Source of the DNA: Clostridiales bacterium | GTDB lineage: Bacteria; Bacillota; Clostridia; Peptostreptococcales; Anaerovoracaceae | Assembly: GCA_012735285.1 (NCBI GenBank) | Contig: JAAYHT010000003.1 | Span: 1-20,433 of the forward strand | Length of the DNA stretch: 20,433 nucleotides | Direction: 5' to 3' | In this document: positions 6,495 to 15,437 of the stretch, in pieces | Position numbering within the stretch: position 1 is the stretch's first letter | Layout: each line of letters begins with the position of its first letter | Made by a program: the position numbers and the translations under genes | The notes under the pieces: model-generated | The model's input: the letters and a program-made list of their open reading frames with translations, nothing else | Databases searched by the model: none | Told to the model about the DNA's origin: nothing

Positions 6495-8458
6495 TGTCTA
6501 TAGCCAGTATGAAAAAACTCTCTGTCATCGGCTTGGCAAGTGAAAAAGAGGCTTTAATGAAAAGTCTGATGCGTCTTGGTGTTGTAGAAATCACAACCCA
6601 GGAAGGCAAGATGACAGATGAAGAATGGGGAAAGCTGGTTTTCCAGGATGGAAACGAAAGCGCAGTCTCAGAGTATGAGGGCCGTCTTATGACAGTCCAA
6701 CAGGCTTTAGATGCTTTTTCAAAATACGGCACTGAGAAGAATCCGCTTTTTCAGACCAGGAAACCAGTAAGTAGAAGTGATTTTGATAACAAGCTAAAAG
6801 AAAAAGAAAAGATTGAAGCGGAAGCTAAAGAAATAGCTTCGCTTTCCGCAAGGATTTTAGAATTAAATACCGAGGCCAATAAGGTTGAAGCTAACAAACT
6901 AGCTTTGTTGCCTTGGAAGGATTACGATATTCCTCTTGAAGTTCAGGGGACTAAAGAGACAGAAATAGCACTGGGTGTAATTCCATCAGCAGCTGATATA
7001 AAAGAGCTTGAAAGGGACTTAAAAGAGAAGACAGAAAGATGTGTCCTAGAGCATATAAACAGCGATACTGAACAACACTATCTTTTCATACTTTATCTCA
7101 AGAGTGAGAGAAATGAAATTGAGGAAGTTTTCAAGCTGTATGGCTTCACACGCTCAATGTTTTCTGACTTAAAAGGAAGCGTAGCTTCCAACATTGAAGC
7201 CTATGATAAGAGGCTTTCTGATATAGCAGAAGAAAAAGAGAAGGTTATAGAAGAAATTAAATCCCATCAAGATTCAAGAGAAGATATTGAATATCTTCAC
7301 GACAGCTTGATAATTGAGCGAGATCAGGCTGCAATTAGAAGCAGGCTTCTGCTTACTAAAAAGTCTTTCTATCTTGAAGGTTGGGTACCTAAGATCGCTC
7401 AAGAAGAGGTGGAAAAGCTTTTAAATGATCATGGATGCTACTATGAGATAGAGTCTCCTTCAAAGGATGAAGATACACCAATACTGCTATTAAATGGCAA
7501 GTTCAGTTCACCTTTTGAAGCTATTACAAAGCTTTATGCATTGCCCAATTCCAGAGAAATAGATGCCACCCCTTATTTTTCACTCTCATATGCCATATTC
7601 TTTGGTATGATGCTAAGCGATGCCGCTTACGGCTTGATCCTTACAATCGCAACATTTGCAGTAATGAAGAAATTCAGACTTGAGGGAATGGCAAAACAAC
7701 TTATAAATATGTTCTTCTACTGTGGAATTTCTACAATTTTCTGGGGAGCAATGTTTGGAGGATTTTTCGGAGATATGGTGGCAGTAATTGCAAGGACCTT
7801 CTTTAACTCCGATATTGCACTTAAGCCTTTATGGTTTGAGCCTATGCAGGATCCTATGAGGCTACTTTACTTCAGCTTTTTATTAGGCGGAATACATATA
7901 TTCCTAGGCATGGCTCTAAATGCTTATCTGTCGATTAAAGACGGAAGAGTGCTTGATGCAGTCTTCGATATAGGTCTTTGGTATCTCTTACTCATAGGTT
8001 TAGCGTTGTTGCTGGTGGGAGTTGCAGCTCCATTGGCAAAATGGATGAGCATAATAGGGGCAGTAGGTATACTGGTAACCGGCGGCAGGCACAAAAAAGG
8101 AATAGGTAAGATTATAGGAGGTTTTACTAGCCTCTACGGCATTACAGGTTATCTTGCCGACGTATTATCCTACTCAAGGTTGTTGGCTTTAGGGCTTTCA
8201 ACAGGTGTAATAGGTGCTGTTGTAAACACTATGGGATCACTTGCCGGTGGTGGAGTAAAAGGGTTTATAGTATTCGTAATCGTATTCATCATCGGTCACA
8301 CCTACAATATGCTTATAAACACGCTAGGTTCCTTTGTCCATTCTTCCAGGTTGGAATATGTGGAATTTTTCGGTAAGTTTTATGAGGGCGGAGGAGAGGC
8401 GTTTGATCCTTATAGCGAGAAAACAAAATATATTGAGATTCTAAGGGAGGATAAGTAA
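6494..8458 (+). CDS. ntpI: V-type ATPase subunit I (membrane stator, a-like subunit)
   Basis: 654-residue membrane stator that forms the ion half-channels against the K-ring. The N-terminal half (about 1-350) is soluble and helical, linking to the E-G stalks; the C-terminal half carries about seven to eight membrane helices. Family landmarks are FFGMMLSDAAYG (370-379 region), the essential arginine in YSRLLALGLS (R562) and the C-terminal HSSRLEYVEFFGKFY. I chose the GTG at 6494, overlapping the previous stop, because it yields the typical N-terminus MSIASMKKLSVIGL and has GGAAGGG about 10 bases upstream; the longer in-frame reading to 6416 lies inside the preceding gene and is not family-like. 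The stop abuts the ATG of subunit K. Confidence 0.94.
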   Translation: MSIASMKKLSVIGLASEKEALMKSLMRLGVVEITTQEGKMTDEEWGKLVFQDGNESAVSEYEGRLMTVQQALDAFSKYGTEKNPLFQTRKPVSRSDFDNKLKEKEKIEAEAKEIASLSARILELNTEANKVEANKLALLPWKDYDIPLEVQGTKETEIALGVIPSAADIKELERDLKEKTERCVLEHINSDTEQHYLFILYLKSERNEIEEVFKLYGFTRSMFSDLKGSVASNIEAYDKRLSDIAEEKEKVIEEIKSHQDSREDIEYLHDSLIIERDQAAIRSRLLLTKKSFYLEGWVPKIAQEEVEKLLNDHGCYYEIESPSKDEDTPILLLNGKFSSPFEAITKLYALPNSREIDATPYFSLSYAIFFGMMLSDAAYGLILTIATFAVMKKFRLEGMAKQLINMFFYCGISTIFWGAMFGGFFGDMVAVIARTFFNSDIALKPLWFEPMQDPMRLLYFSFLLGGIHIFLGMALNAYLSIKDGRVLDAVFDIGLWYLLLIGLALLLVGVAAPLAKWMSIIGAVGILVTGGRHKKGIGKIIGGFTSLYGITGYLADVLSYSRLLALGLSTGVIGAVVNTMGSLAGGGVKGFIVFVIVFIIGHTYNMLINTLGSFVHSSRLEYVEFFGKFYEGGGEAFDPYSEKTKYIEILREDK

Positions 8459-8956
8459 ATGAGTATAGAAGTTGCAAATCTAGTGTTTAATGGGAGCTAT
8501 CTTGCAATATTGGGAGCTGCAATAGCGGCATTAGCTGGGATTGGAAGTGCATTGGGAGTAGGTATTGCTGGTGAGGCTGCTTCTGGAGTAGTCGCTGAAG
8601 ATCCTAAGAAGTTTGGTCAAGCACTTATTCTACAGGCTTTGCCCGGTACACAGGGTATATATGGTTTACTTATAGCCTTCATAATCCTACAGAAGATTGG
8701 CATGCTGGGTGGAAGCGGACTTATGGATTTAAGCATTCCACAGGGAGCCTATATCTTCGCCGCATCACTTCCTATAGGATTGATAGGAATATTTTCCGGT
8801 CATGCACAGGGTAAGGCTGCAGCAGCCGCAATCATGTTGATTTCCAAGAGACCTGAAGAAATTGCTAAAGGTATGGTTTACACTGCTATGGTAGAAACCT
8901 ATGCTGTATTAGCACTATTGATTTCCTTCTTAATGGTAAACGGAGTTCAAATTTAA
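8459..8956 (+). CDS. ntpK: V-type ATPase subunit K (rotor ring), Na+-type ligand set
   Basis: 165-residue proteolipid with four membrane helices (two fused hairpins), the usual bacterial V-type rotor subunit. Compared with my recollection of the Enterococcus hirae NtpK Na+ site (L61, T64, Q65, Q110, E139), the corresponding residues are all present: L61, T64 and Q65 in LPGTQG, Q117 in SGHAQGK, and E146 in AMVETYAV. Only the second hairpin has the ion-binding glutamate, giving one ion per four-helix subunit. Na+ transport is therefore the likely function (inference from residues). AAGGGAGG ribosome site; the start follows the subunit I stop directly. Confidence 0.95.
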   Translation: MSIEVANLVFNGSYLAILGAAIAALAGIGSALGVGIAGEAASGVVAEDPKKFGQALILQALPGTQGIYGLLIAFIILQKIGMLGGSGLMDLSIPQGAYIFAASLPIGLIGIFSGHAQGKAAAAAIMLISKRPEEIAKGMVYTAMVETYAVLALLISFLMVNGVQI

Positions 8957-8968
8957 GGATGGATTGAC

Positions 8969-9532
8969 ATGAGTATTGAAAAAATTGTAGAGAAAATTTT
9001 ATCAGAAGCCAATCAAGAGGCTGCTAAAGTTTTAGATAGGGCAAAAGAAGAGAAGGCCAATAAACTTGAAGAAGCTAAGAAGAAGGCTGATCAATTAATT
9101 GAGGATGCTAAGAAAAGGGGCAAGGAAGATTCTGAGCTTCTAGTTAGCAGAAGGATATCTGTAGCCGAACTTGAAGCACGCAAGATGAAGCTTCAAACAA
9201 AACAGCAGATAATACAAAAGTGTTTTGATTTGGCTTTAGAGAAGCTTGCAAACTTAAAAGAAGAGGATTATATCAACCTTATGGTAGATGCTATCTCCCA
9301 AACCGGAGTTAGCGAGGGCGAGCTTATCTTAAACAAAAGAGACCGCGATAAGGTTGGTAAAAAGATAATTGAAAGACTTAATGGAAAACTAACACTTTCC
9401 AAAGAGAACATAGATGCCAAGGGTGGCTTTGTCTTAAGACAGGGATCTGTAGAAATTAATTCAACCCTTGAAAGAATGGTGGACTCTATTAAAGAAGAAG
9501 TTACACCTGAAATTGTAGAAACTCTGTTCTGA
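8969..9532 (+). CDS. ntpE: V-type ATPase subunit E (peripheral stalk)
   Basis: 187-residue protein: residues 1-80 form a long charged coiled coil (AKVLDRAKEEKANKLEEAKK), and the rest a globular domain with the family-like ending KGGFVLRQGSVEINSTLERMVDS then EVTPEIVETLF. It pairs with the G/H subunit to link the A3B3 head to subunit I. Length is typical. ATG with AAGGATGG upstream; 12 bases after subunit K. A small AGGAG/CTCCT hairpin follows its stop (9537-9550). Confidence 0.93.
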   Translation: MSIEKIVEKILSEANQEAAKVLDRAKEEKANKLEEAKKKADQLIEDAKKRGKEDSELLVSRRISVAELEARKMKLQTKQQIIQKCFDLALEKLANLKEEDYINLMVDAISQTGVSEGELILNKRDRDKVGKKIIERLNGKLTLSKENIDAKGGFVLRQGSVEINSTLERMVDSIKEEVTPEIVETLF

Positions 9533-9567
9533 TATTAGGAGAGATCTCCTCTGAAGGGAGGGAAGAG

Positions 9568-10581
9568 ATGATAAGCAATCGAGACGACAAGAGCTATGTG
9601 TTCGCATCTACAATGGTGCGGAGCGTAGAAAAGAATTTGCTTACAAAGGAAAGGGCAGAAAGTCTTTTAGACTGCAATACTCCTGAAGATGCAATAAAGT
9701 TTTTGATTGATTTAGGCTACGGCAAAGGCGCAGAGGAGATTGAAGCCAAGGATTTTGAAAGACTTCTTTCTGAGGAAATTAAAAAAGTTTATGATTTTAT
9801 TAAAGGAATAGCGCCAAACGAAGCTAAACTATATGCATTTTTATATCCATATGATTATCATAATTTAAAGGTTTTAATGAAGGCTGAGTTTTTAGAGTCA
9901 GATCCCGAGCCATACTTGATCGATGATATTGGAACAATTGATGTCAATGAACTACAAATCATGCTAAGGGAGCGCAACTTTGTAGGCATGACAGACAATA
10001 TGAAGAATGGGGTTCTAGAAGTAGTTGACGTTTATTCTAGAACAAACGATCCCCAGGTTATAGACCTTATCTTCGACAAGTATTGTTACAAAGAGATGAA
10101 GGAATCAGCTGAGAAAACCAATAACAGCTATATTAAAGGTTATGTAAGCCTTCTTATAGACACAATCAACCTCAAGACCTTTGTAAGATTGAGGGAGATG
10201 AAGAAAAACTGGGACTTTTTCAGCCAAGTGTTCATAGATGGTGGAAAAATACAAGAAAAGCTATTTGTAACCAACTATGATGAACCGTATGAACAGTTTG
10301 CTGAAAGATTAATTCCCTATGGTTTGTCAAGAGCAATGGCCGAAGGCGGTAGTGCCTTGAGAGAAACAGGCAAGTTTACCGTCTTAGAGAAGCTGTGTGA
10401 TGATAGTATTATGCATTACGCAAAAAGTGCAAAGTATGTGTCCTTTGGTATCGAGCCTTTGGCAGCATACCTGATTGCAAAAGAAGCAGAAATCCGTACT
10501 GTTAGGATAATAATGACGGGATTGTTGCAGGGACTGTCAAGACAAATGATGGTAGAAAGGTTGAGGGAGACCTATGCATAA
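9568..10581 (+). CDS. ntpC: V-type ATPase subunit C (central stalk-rotor connector, d-like)
   Basis: 337-residue soluble, mostly helical protein that caps the K-ring and seats the D-F central shaft. The N-terminal FASTMVRSVEKNLLTKERAESLL and the central FLYPYDYHNLKVLMKAE are characteristic of this family, as is the C-terminal EPLAAYLIAKEAEIRTVRII. Length is normal. The ATG at 9568 is preceded by GAAGGGAGGG. Its 3' end overlaps the start of subunit F by 8 bases, suggesting coupled translation. Confidence 0.94.
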   Translation: MISNRDDKSYVFASTMVRSVEKNLLTKERAESLLDCNTPEDAIKFLIDLGYGKGAEEIEAKDFERLLSEEIKKVYDFIKGIAPNEAKLYAFLYPYDYHNLKVLMKAEFLESDPEPYLIDDIGTIDVNELQIMLRERNFVGMTDNMKNGVLEVVDVYSRTNDPQVIDLIFDKYCYKEMKESAEKTNNSYIKGYVSLLIDTINLKTFVRLREMKKNWDFFSQVFIDGGKIQEKLFVTNYDEPYEQFAERLIPYGLSRAMAEGGSALRETGKFTVLEKLCDDSIMHYAKSAKYVSFGIEPLAAYLIAKEAEIRTVRIIMTGLLQGLSRQMMVERLRETYA

Positions 10582-10894
10582 AATTGGTGTGATAGGCGAC
10601 CGTGCCAGTGTCCTTGGTTTCAAGGCGGTCGGATTGGATGTCTTCCCATGCCATGACAAGGATGAAGCCAAGGAGACACTGCATCGGATTGCAAAGGAAA
10701 ATTACGCAATCATCTATATAACCGAAGGATTGTGTAAGGATATGATAGAAGATATTGAAAAATACAAGGATGAGCGTGTTCCTGCCATAATTCCGATACC
10801 CGGGATGGACGGCAGCTACGGTATTGGCTTGGCGAACCTTAAAAAGTCTGTCGAGCGTGCAGTAGGCGCAGACATCCTTTTCGGAGATGAGTAA
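10574..10894 (+). CDS. ntpG: V-type ATPase subunit F (central shaft)
   Basis: 106-residue protein with the compact alpha/beta fold of the V-ATPase F subunit: KIGVIGDRASVLGFKAVGLDVF at the start, YAIIYITEGL in the centre and PAIIPIPGMDGSYGIGLANLKKSVERAVG near the end, all family hallmarks. It binds subunit D in the rotating shaft. It starts inside the last codons of subunit C. Named ntpG following the Enterococcus scheme, where NtpG is the F subunit. Confidence 0.94.
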   Translation: MHKIGVIGDRASVLGFKAVGLDVFPCHDKDEAKETLHRIAKENYAIIYITEGLCKDMIEDIEKYKDERVPAIIPIPGMDGSYGIGLANLKKSVERAVGADILFGDE

Positions 10895-10921
10895 AAAAAG
10901 AAAAGGCAGGTGACGCAAAAA

Positions 10922-12697
10922 GTGAACCATGGAAGAGTTGTAAAAGTTTCAGGACCCTTGGTCGTAGCCGAAGGTATGGCTGATGCAGATATGTTTGACG
11001 TTGTTCGCGTAGGCGAACAGGGTTTGATAGGTGAAATTCTTGAAATGCGCGGTGACGTGGCATCTATTCAGGTATACGAAGAAACTGCCGGTCTAGGACC
11101 CGGAGCTAAAGTGATTAGCACAGGAGTACCCCTTTCAGTAGAGCTTGGACCGGGCATGATTGAAAGCATCTACGACGGTATTCAAAGACCTTTAACTGAA
11201 CTACTTAAGATTTCTGGTCCAAATATTACAAGAGGTATTAATGCCCATCCCCTTTCTAGGGAGAAGAAATGGACCTTTGAACCTACCGTATCTGTGGGCG
11301 ATGAAGTAGGAGAAGGAGATGTCATAGGTACAGTACAGGAGACTTCTCTAGTAACAATTAAGATAATGGTTCCTTTTGGAATTAAGGGTAGGGTTAAGGA
11401 GATTAAATCCGGAGACTTTACAGTAGAAGAAGTGGTCTGCGTTGTGGATACAGAAAATGGTCCTAAGGGTATAACCATGATGCAGAAGTGGCCTGTTCGT
11501 AGAGGCAGACCCTACAAGGAAAAATTGGTACCTGAAATGCCCCTTCTTACAGGGCAGAGAGTTATTGATACACTGTTTCCGATTGCCAAGGGTGGAGTTG
11601 CCGCAGTTCCAGGGCCCTTTGGAAGCGGAAAGACCGTTGTACAGCATCAGCTGGCAAAGTGGGCTGATGCCGATATAGTAGTCTATATTGGCTGCGGAGA
11701 GCGCGGAAACGAGATGACAGACGTACTTATGGAATTCCCTGAATTGAAGGACCCCAAATCGGGAGAACCTCTCATGAAGCGTACAGTACTTATAGCAAAC
11801 ACATCGGATATGCCTGTAGCAGCTAGAGAAGCTTCAATATATACGGGTATAACCATTGCTGAGTACTACAGGGACATGGGCTATTCTGTTGCCCTTATGG
11901 CCGACTCCACATCAAGATGGGCTGAAGCCCTAAGAGAGATGTCAGGTAGGCTAGAAGAGATGCCTGGTGAAGAGGGATACCCTGCTTACCTTTCTTCAAG
12001 ACTGGCACAGTTCTATGAAAGGGCAGGAAGAGTTATAACCCTTGGAAAGGATGGAAGGGAAGGTGCAATTTCTGCAATAGGTGCAGTATCACCTCCAGGA
12101 GGAGATATTTCAGAACCAGTATCCCAGGCTACCCTGCGTATAGTAAAGGTGTTCTGGAATCTGGACTATGCCCTAGCCTATGCCAGACACTTCCCAGCTA
12201 TTAACTGGCTCTTAAGCTACTCACTCTATGTTGATAGACTGTCTAAATGGTATGAGGAAAATGTCAGCAAGGATTTCCCTGCTATGCGCAGTGAAACGAT
12301 GAAATTGCTGCAAGAGGAAGCAGAGCTCCAGGAAATCGTACAGCTGGTGGGTGTTGATGCACTGTCCGCTGAGGATAGATTGAAGCTGGAAGCTTGTAAA
12401 TCAATCCGTGAGGACTACCTGCATCAGAACGCCTTCCACGATATAGATACCTATACTTCACTGAATAAACAGTATAAAATGCTTCGTCTAATTCTTGAAT
12501 ACTACAGACAGGGTATGGCAGCACTCAAGGAAGGTGCAGACTTTAATGAGCTTGCCAAACTGCCTGTAAGGGAGCAAATAGGAAGAATTAAATATACAGA
12601 GGAAAAGGATTTTGATCAAAGATACGAAGAGGTTTTAAATGAACTTACCGATAGCATTCAGAAGCTTGTAAACAAGGGAGGTGCGCAGGATGATTAA
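10922..12697 (+). CDS. ntpA: V-type ATPase catalytic subunit A
   Basis: 591-residue catalytic subunit. It contains the N-terminal beta-barrel (HGRVVKVSGPLVVAEGM), the long non-homologous insert that separates V-type A from F-type beta, Walker A GPFGSGKT (231-238), GCGERGNEMTDVL with the catalytic-Glu region, and LMADSTSRWAEALRE. Two GTG starts are possible. I prefer 10922 because it gives the normal short N-terminus and has GGCAGGTGA at good distance; the GTG at 10910 has AAGG only three bases away and adds four residues. Its end overlaps subunit B by 8 bases. Confidence 0.96.
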   Translation: MNHGRVVKVSGPLVVAEGMADADMFDVVRVGEQGLIGEILEMRGDVASIQVYEETAGLGPGAKVISTGVPLSVELGPGMIESIYDGIQRPLTELLKISGPNITRGINAHPLSREKKWTFEPTVSVGDEVGEGDVIGTVQETSLVTIKIMVPFGIKGRVKEIKSGDFTVEEVVCVVDTENGPKGITMMQKWPVRRGRPYKEKLVPEMPLLTGQRVIDTLFPIAKGGVAAVPGPFGSGKTVVQHQLAKWADADIVVYIGCGERGNEMTDVLMEFPELKDPKSGEPLMKRTVLIANTSDMPVAAREASIYTGITIAEYYRDMGYSVALMADSTSRWAEALREMSGRLEEMPGEEGYPAYLSSRLAQFYERAGRVITLGKDGREGAISAIGAVSPPGGDISEPVSQATLRIVKVFWNLDYALAYARHFPAINWLLSYSLYVDRLSKWYEENVSKDFPAMRSETMKLLQEEAELQEIVQLVGVDALSAEDRLKLEACKSIREDYLHQNAFHDIDTYTSLNKQYKMLRLILEYYRQGMAALKEGADFNELAKLPVREQIGRIKYTEEKDFDQRYEEVLNELTDSIQKLVNKGGAQDD

Positions 12698-14078
12698 AGA
12701 GTACAGGACAATTTCTGAAGTTGCCGGCCCTCTCATGCTTGTTCAAGGAGTAGAAAACGTTACCTACGATGAACTTGGTGAGATTGAGCTTCAAAACGGA
12801 GAAATCAGGCAGTGTAAGGTGCTTGAAGTTAACGGTACCAATGCCTTGGTACAGCTTTTCGAAAGCGCAGCCGGCATTAACCTGGCAGAAAGTAAAGTGC
12901 GCTTCTTAGGTAGAGGGATTGAGCTTGCAGTATCAGAGGATATGCTGGGTAGGGTTTTCGACGGGCTCGGAAGACCAAAGGATGGAGGTCCTGAAATCAT
13001 TCCTGAAAAGAGACTTGATGTAAACGGACTTCCCATGAATCCTGCTGCACGTGACTACCCTGCTGAATTTATACAGACAGGAGTATCTGCTATAGACGGA
13101 CTGAATACCCTTGTTAGGGGTCAGAAGCTTCCGATCTTTTCAGGTTCCGGTTTACCCCATGCCGAGCTTGCGGCACAGATTGCCCGCCAAGCTAGGGTAT
13201 TAGGTACTGAGAGTAATTTCGCAGTAGTATTTGCAGCCAGGGGGATTACTTATGAAGAGGCAGACTTCTTCATATCTGACTTTAAGAGAACGGGAGCTAT
13301 TGATCGTACCGTGCTCTTTACAAACCTAGCTAACGACCCTCCGATTGAGCGTATTTCAACACCTCGTATAGCGCTCACGGCTGCTGAATATCTTGCCTTT
13401 GACAAAGGCATGCACGTGCTTGTAATACTTACCGATATTACCAACTACGCAGAGGCCCTGCGTGAGGTATCGGCTGCAAGGAAGGAAGTTCCGGGAAGAA
13501 GAGGATACCCGGGCTATCTATACACTGACCTTGCGACTATATATGAAAGGGCAGGTAGAAAGAAAGAGCATGAAGGTTCGATCACCCTTATACCCATACT
13601 CACGATGCCTGAGGATGACAAGACCCATCCAATTCCTGACCTGACAGGCTATATTACCGAAGGTCAAATCATACTATCAAGGGAGCTTCATCGTAAGGGA
13701 GTAGCACCTCCTATTGATGTACTACCTTCACTTTCTCGTTTGAAGGATAAGGGTATAGGTAAAGGCAAGACCAGAGAAGATCATTCGGATACAATGAACC
13801 AGCTCTTTGCAGCATATTCCCGCGGTAAAGAAGCCAAGGAATTGATGGCTATCCTAGGAGAGGCAGCTCTTTCCGATATAGATTTGCTTTATGCTGAATT
13901 TGCCGATGAGTTTGAAAATAGGTATGTTTCTCAAGGCTATGAAACCAATAGGAGCATAGAAGAGACTCTCGACCTGGGCTGGGAGCTGCTTAAGATCCTG
14001 CCGCGCAGCGAACTCAAGCGTATCAGGGATGAGTATCTGGATAAATATTATCCTATAACCGACGAAGAGAGCGAATAG
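12690..14078 (+). CDS. ntpB: V-type ATPase regulatory subunit B
   Basis: 462-residue non-catalytic nucleotide-binding-fold subunit alternating with A in the head. It has the expected degenerate P-loop SGSGLPHAELAAQI instead of a functional Walker A, which is normal for B. Other marks are VFAARGITYEEADFF, ILTDITNYAEALREVSAARKEVPGRRGYPGYLYTDL and the C-terminal helical segment. The ATG at 12690 gives the canonical MIKEYRTISEVAGPL start, with AGGGAGGTG upstream and the subunit A stop inside the first codons; a GTG 9 bases earlier is in frame but less likely. Confidence 0.96.
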   Translation: MIKEYRTISEVAGPLMLVQGVENVTYDELGEIELQNGEIRQCKVLEVNGTNALVQLFESAAGINLAESKVRFLGRGIELAVSEDMLGRVFDGLGRPKDGGPEIIPEKRLDVNGLPMNPAARDYPAEFIQTGVSAIDGLNTLVRGQKLPIFSGSGLPHAELAAQIARQARVLGTESNFAVVFAARGITYEEADFFISDFKRTGAIDRTVLFTNLANDPPIERISTPRIALTAAEYLAFDKGMHVLVILTDITNYAEALREVSAARKEVPGRRGYPGYLYTDLATIYERAGRKKEHEGSITLIPILTMPEDDKTHPIPDLTGYITEGQIILSRELHRKGVAPPIDVLPSLSRLKDKGIGKGKTREDHSDTMNQLFAAYSRGKEAKELMAILGEAALSDIDLLYAEFADEFENRYVSQGYETNRSIEETLDLGWELLKILPRSELKRIRDEYLDKYYPITDEESE

Positions 14079-14096
14079 AAGAGGGGGTGACGGCTA

Positions 14097-14795
14097 ATGG
14101 CCAGGATGAATGTAAACCCGACCAGGATGGTGCTCACCAATCTCAAAAGGAAGCTGGTTGTTGCTATTCGCGGACATAAACTCATGAAAGATAAGAGAGA
14201 TGAACTCATGAAGCGTTTTCTCAACTTAGCAAGGGAAAACAAGGTGTTGCGCGAAGAAGTTGAGAAAATGCTTAAGGAAGTCTATCAAAATTTTGCGATA
14301 GCAAATGCTGTAATGTCCTCTGAAATGATGGAGGAAGCCTTGATGTACCCTAAACAGGGTGTATCAATTTCTCTGGATAGGAAGAATGTAATGAGTGTGG
14401 ATGTCCCTGTATTTAACTTTGAAACAGAGACGGATGATGAAAGCGATATCTATCCATATGGCTTTGCTACCACATCCGGGGAATTGGACAGTACCATATC
14501 AAGGCTTAATGAGGTTTTCCCTGTTATGCTTAAATTGGCGGCTATGGAAAAGGAAGCAAGCCTTTTGGCACAGGAGATAGAAAAGACAAGAAGAAGGGTT
14601 AATGCTTTGGAATATATTATGATTCCAAGGCTTGAAGAGACCATCAGGTACATTAAGATGAAGCTTGATGAGAACGAAAGAGGTAATCAGACCCGACTGA
14701 TGAAGGTTAAGGACATGATGATCGAAGAGGCTATCTTGGAAAAACAGAGATTTGATTCTGAATGTCTCGAGGAATTTAAGGCAGGGAAACATTAA
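14097..14795 (+). CDS. ntpD: V-type ATPase subunit D (central shaft)
   Basis: 232-residue protein with the shaft-forming long N- and C-terminal helices around a shorter middle. MNVNPTRMVLTNLKRKLVVAIRGHKLMKDKRDELM near the start and RRRVNALEYIMIPRLEETIRYIKMKLDE near the end are the family signatures. It is a little longer than many homologues, with an acidic stretch (ETETDDESD) in the middle. GAAGAGGGGGTGA precedes the ATG. It is the last gene of the V-type operon; a terminator follows 25 bases on. Confidence 0.95.
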   Translation: MARMNVNPTRMVLTNLKRKLVVAIRGHKLMKDKRDELMKRFLNLARENKVLREEVEKMLKEVYQNFAIANAVMSSEMMEEALMYPKQGVSISLDRKNVMSVDVPVFNFETETDDESDIYPYGFATTSGELDSTISRLNEVFPVMLKLAAMEKEASLLAQEIEKTRRRVNALEYIMIPRLEETIRYIKMKLDENERGNQTRLMKVKDMMIEEAILEKQRFDSECLEEFKAGKH

Positions 14796-14820
14796 GGGTT
14801 AAAAAGACAATATATTATGG

Positions 14821-14857
14821 AAAAGGAAGCAGCAATTGGATAATGCTTCCTTTTTTT
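14821..14857 (+). terminator. Rho-independent terminator of the V-type ATPase operon
   Basis: An 11-bp perfect stem, AAAAGGAAGCA (14821-14831) with TGCTTCCTTTT (14844-14854), with a 12-base loop and a T tract at 14851-14857. It separates the V-type operon from the F-type operon, which has its own promoter 32 bases later. Confidence 0.9.
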
Positions 14858-14888
14858 ACTAAATAAATTAATATATTTTAAATTTCTC

Positions 14889-14917
14889 TTTACAAGTTAG
14901 CAAATAAGTAGCATAAT
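14889..14917 (+). promoter_or_regulatory. Sigma-A promoter of the F-type ATP synthase operon
   Basis: TTTACA (14889-14894), a 17-base spacer and CATAAT (14912-14917) each match the consensus at five of six positions. A very AT-rich stretch (14858-14888) directly upstream could act as an UP element. Transcription would start near 14924, about 55 bases before atpI. Confidence 0.72.
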
Positions 14918-14978
14918 GATATTTGTCGGAGCTAAAAATTCCTACATATATATATATCATTTAATAAAGCGATGTGAT

Positions 14979-15434
14979 ATGATGGTAAGAAGCGAGCTAA
15001 AGGCTTTTTTAAGCCCAATAATTAAAAGTGGGATTGTACTTACAGTTCTATGCCAATTAGCTTCGCTGATAATTATTGGATGGAGTCCACATTTTCTGTA
15101 TGGAATTGTTTTGGGTGCCTGCATATCTATAGTCAATCTAAACTTCCTTTCTTTCACAGTAACGATGACTTTAAACGGCAGGTTCGGCCCATTTATATCT
15201 GTAACCGGTTACATTGTACGCTTGTTAATTTATGGAGGTGCATTCTTCGTATCCTATAATACGAGTCTAACAAGCGGGATTGCAACCATAATTGGATATA
15301 TTATATTTAAAGTGGCAATATATTATAGCTACGGTTTTAAGCCAGGATTTGCAAGTAGAAGTTATAAAAATGTTAAGCTTAACGACCTAGATAATGATGA
15401 ATGGTCTAAGAGAAGGAAAAAAAGGGAGGGGTAA
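14979..15434 (+). CDS. atpI: ATP synthase subunit I (AtpI)
   Basis: About 151-residue membrane protein with four predicted helices (near residues 18-34, 38-60, 74-92 and 95-112) and a basic C-terminal tail (KRRKKREG). YGIVLGACISIVNLNFL is the AtpI-type segment. The protein is a non-essential helper for c-ring assembly or cation supply and is not part of the finished enzyme. I start at the ATG pair at 14979/14982; the ribosome site there is weak (GATGTGAT). An in-frame ATG at 14916 lies within the promoter -10 box and would add low-complexity residues, so I exclude it. Four bases separate its stop from atpB. Confidence 0.8.
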   Translation: MMVRSELKAFLSPIIKSGIVLTVLCQLASLIIIGWSPHFLYGIVLGACISIVNLNFLSFTVTMTLNGRFGPFISVTGYIVRLLIYGGAFFVSYNTSLTSGIATIIGYIIFKVAIYYSYGFKPGFASRSYKNVKLNDLDNDEWSKRRKKREG

Positions 15435-15437
15435 CGG

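Noticed and set aside
10910..10921. Upstream GTG start for V-type subunit A
   Set aside because: The ribosome site would be only three bases away; the GTG at 10922 gives the normal N-terminus with better spacing.
13141..13200. Broken Walker A in V-type subunit B (SGSGLPHAE)
   Set aside because: A degenerate P-loop is normal for the non-catalytic B subunit.
14945..14960. TATATATATATAT run as a functional repeat
   Set aside because: Short simple repeat in an AT-rich leader; nothing distinguishes it from background.
14916..14978. Longer atpI reading frame from the ATG at 14916
   Set aside because: The ATG overlaps the -10 box of the operon's promoter, so it would not be in the transcript, and the added residues are low complexity (YIYIYH).
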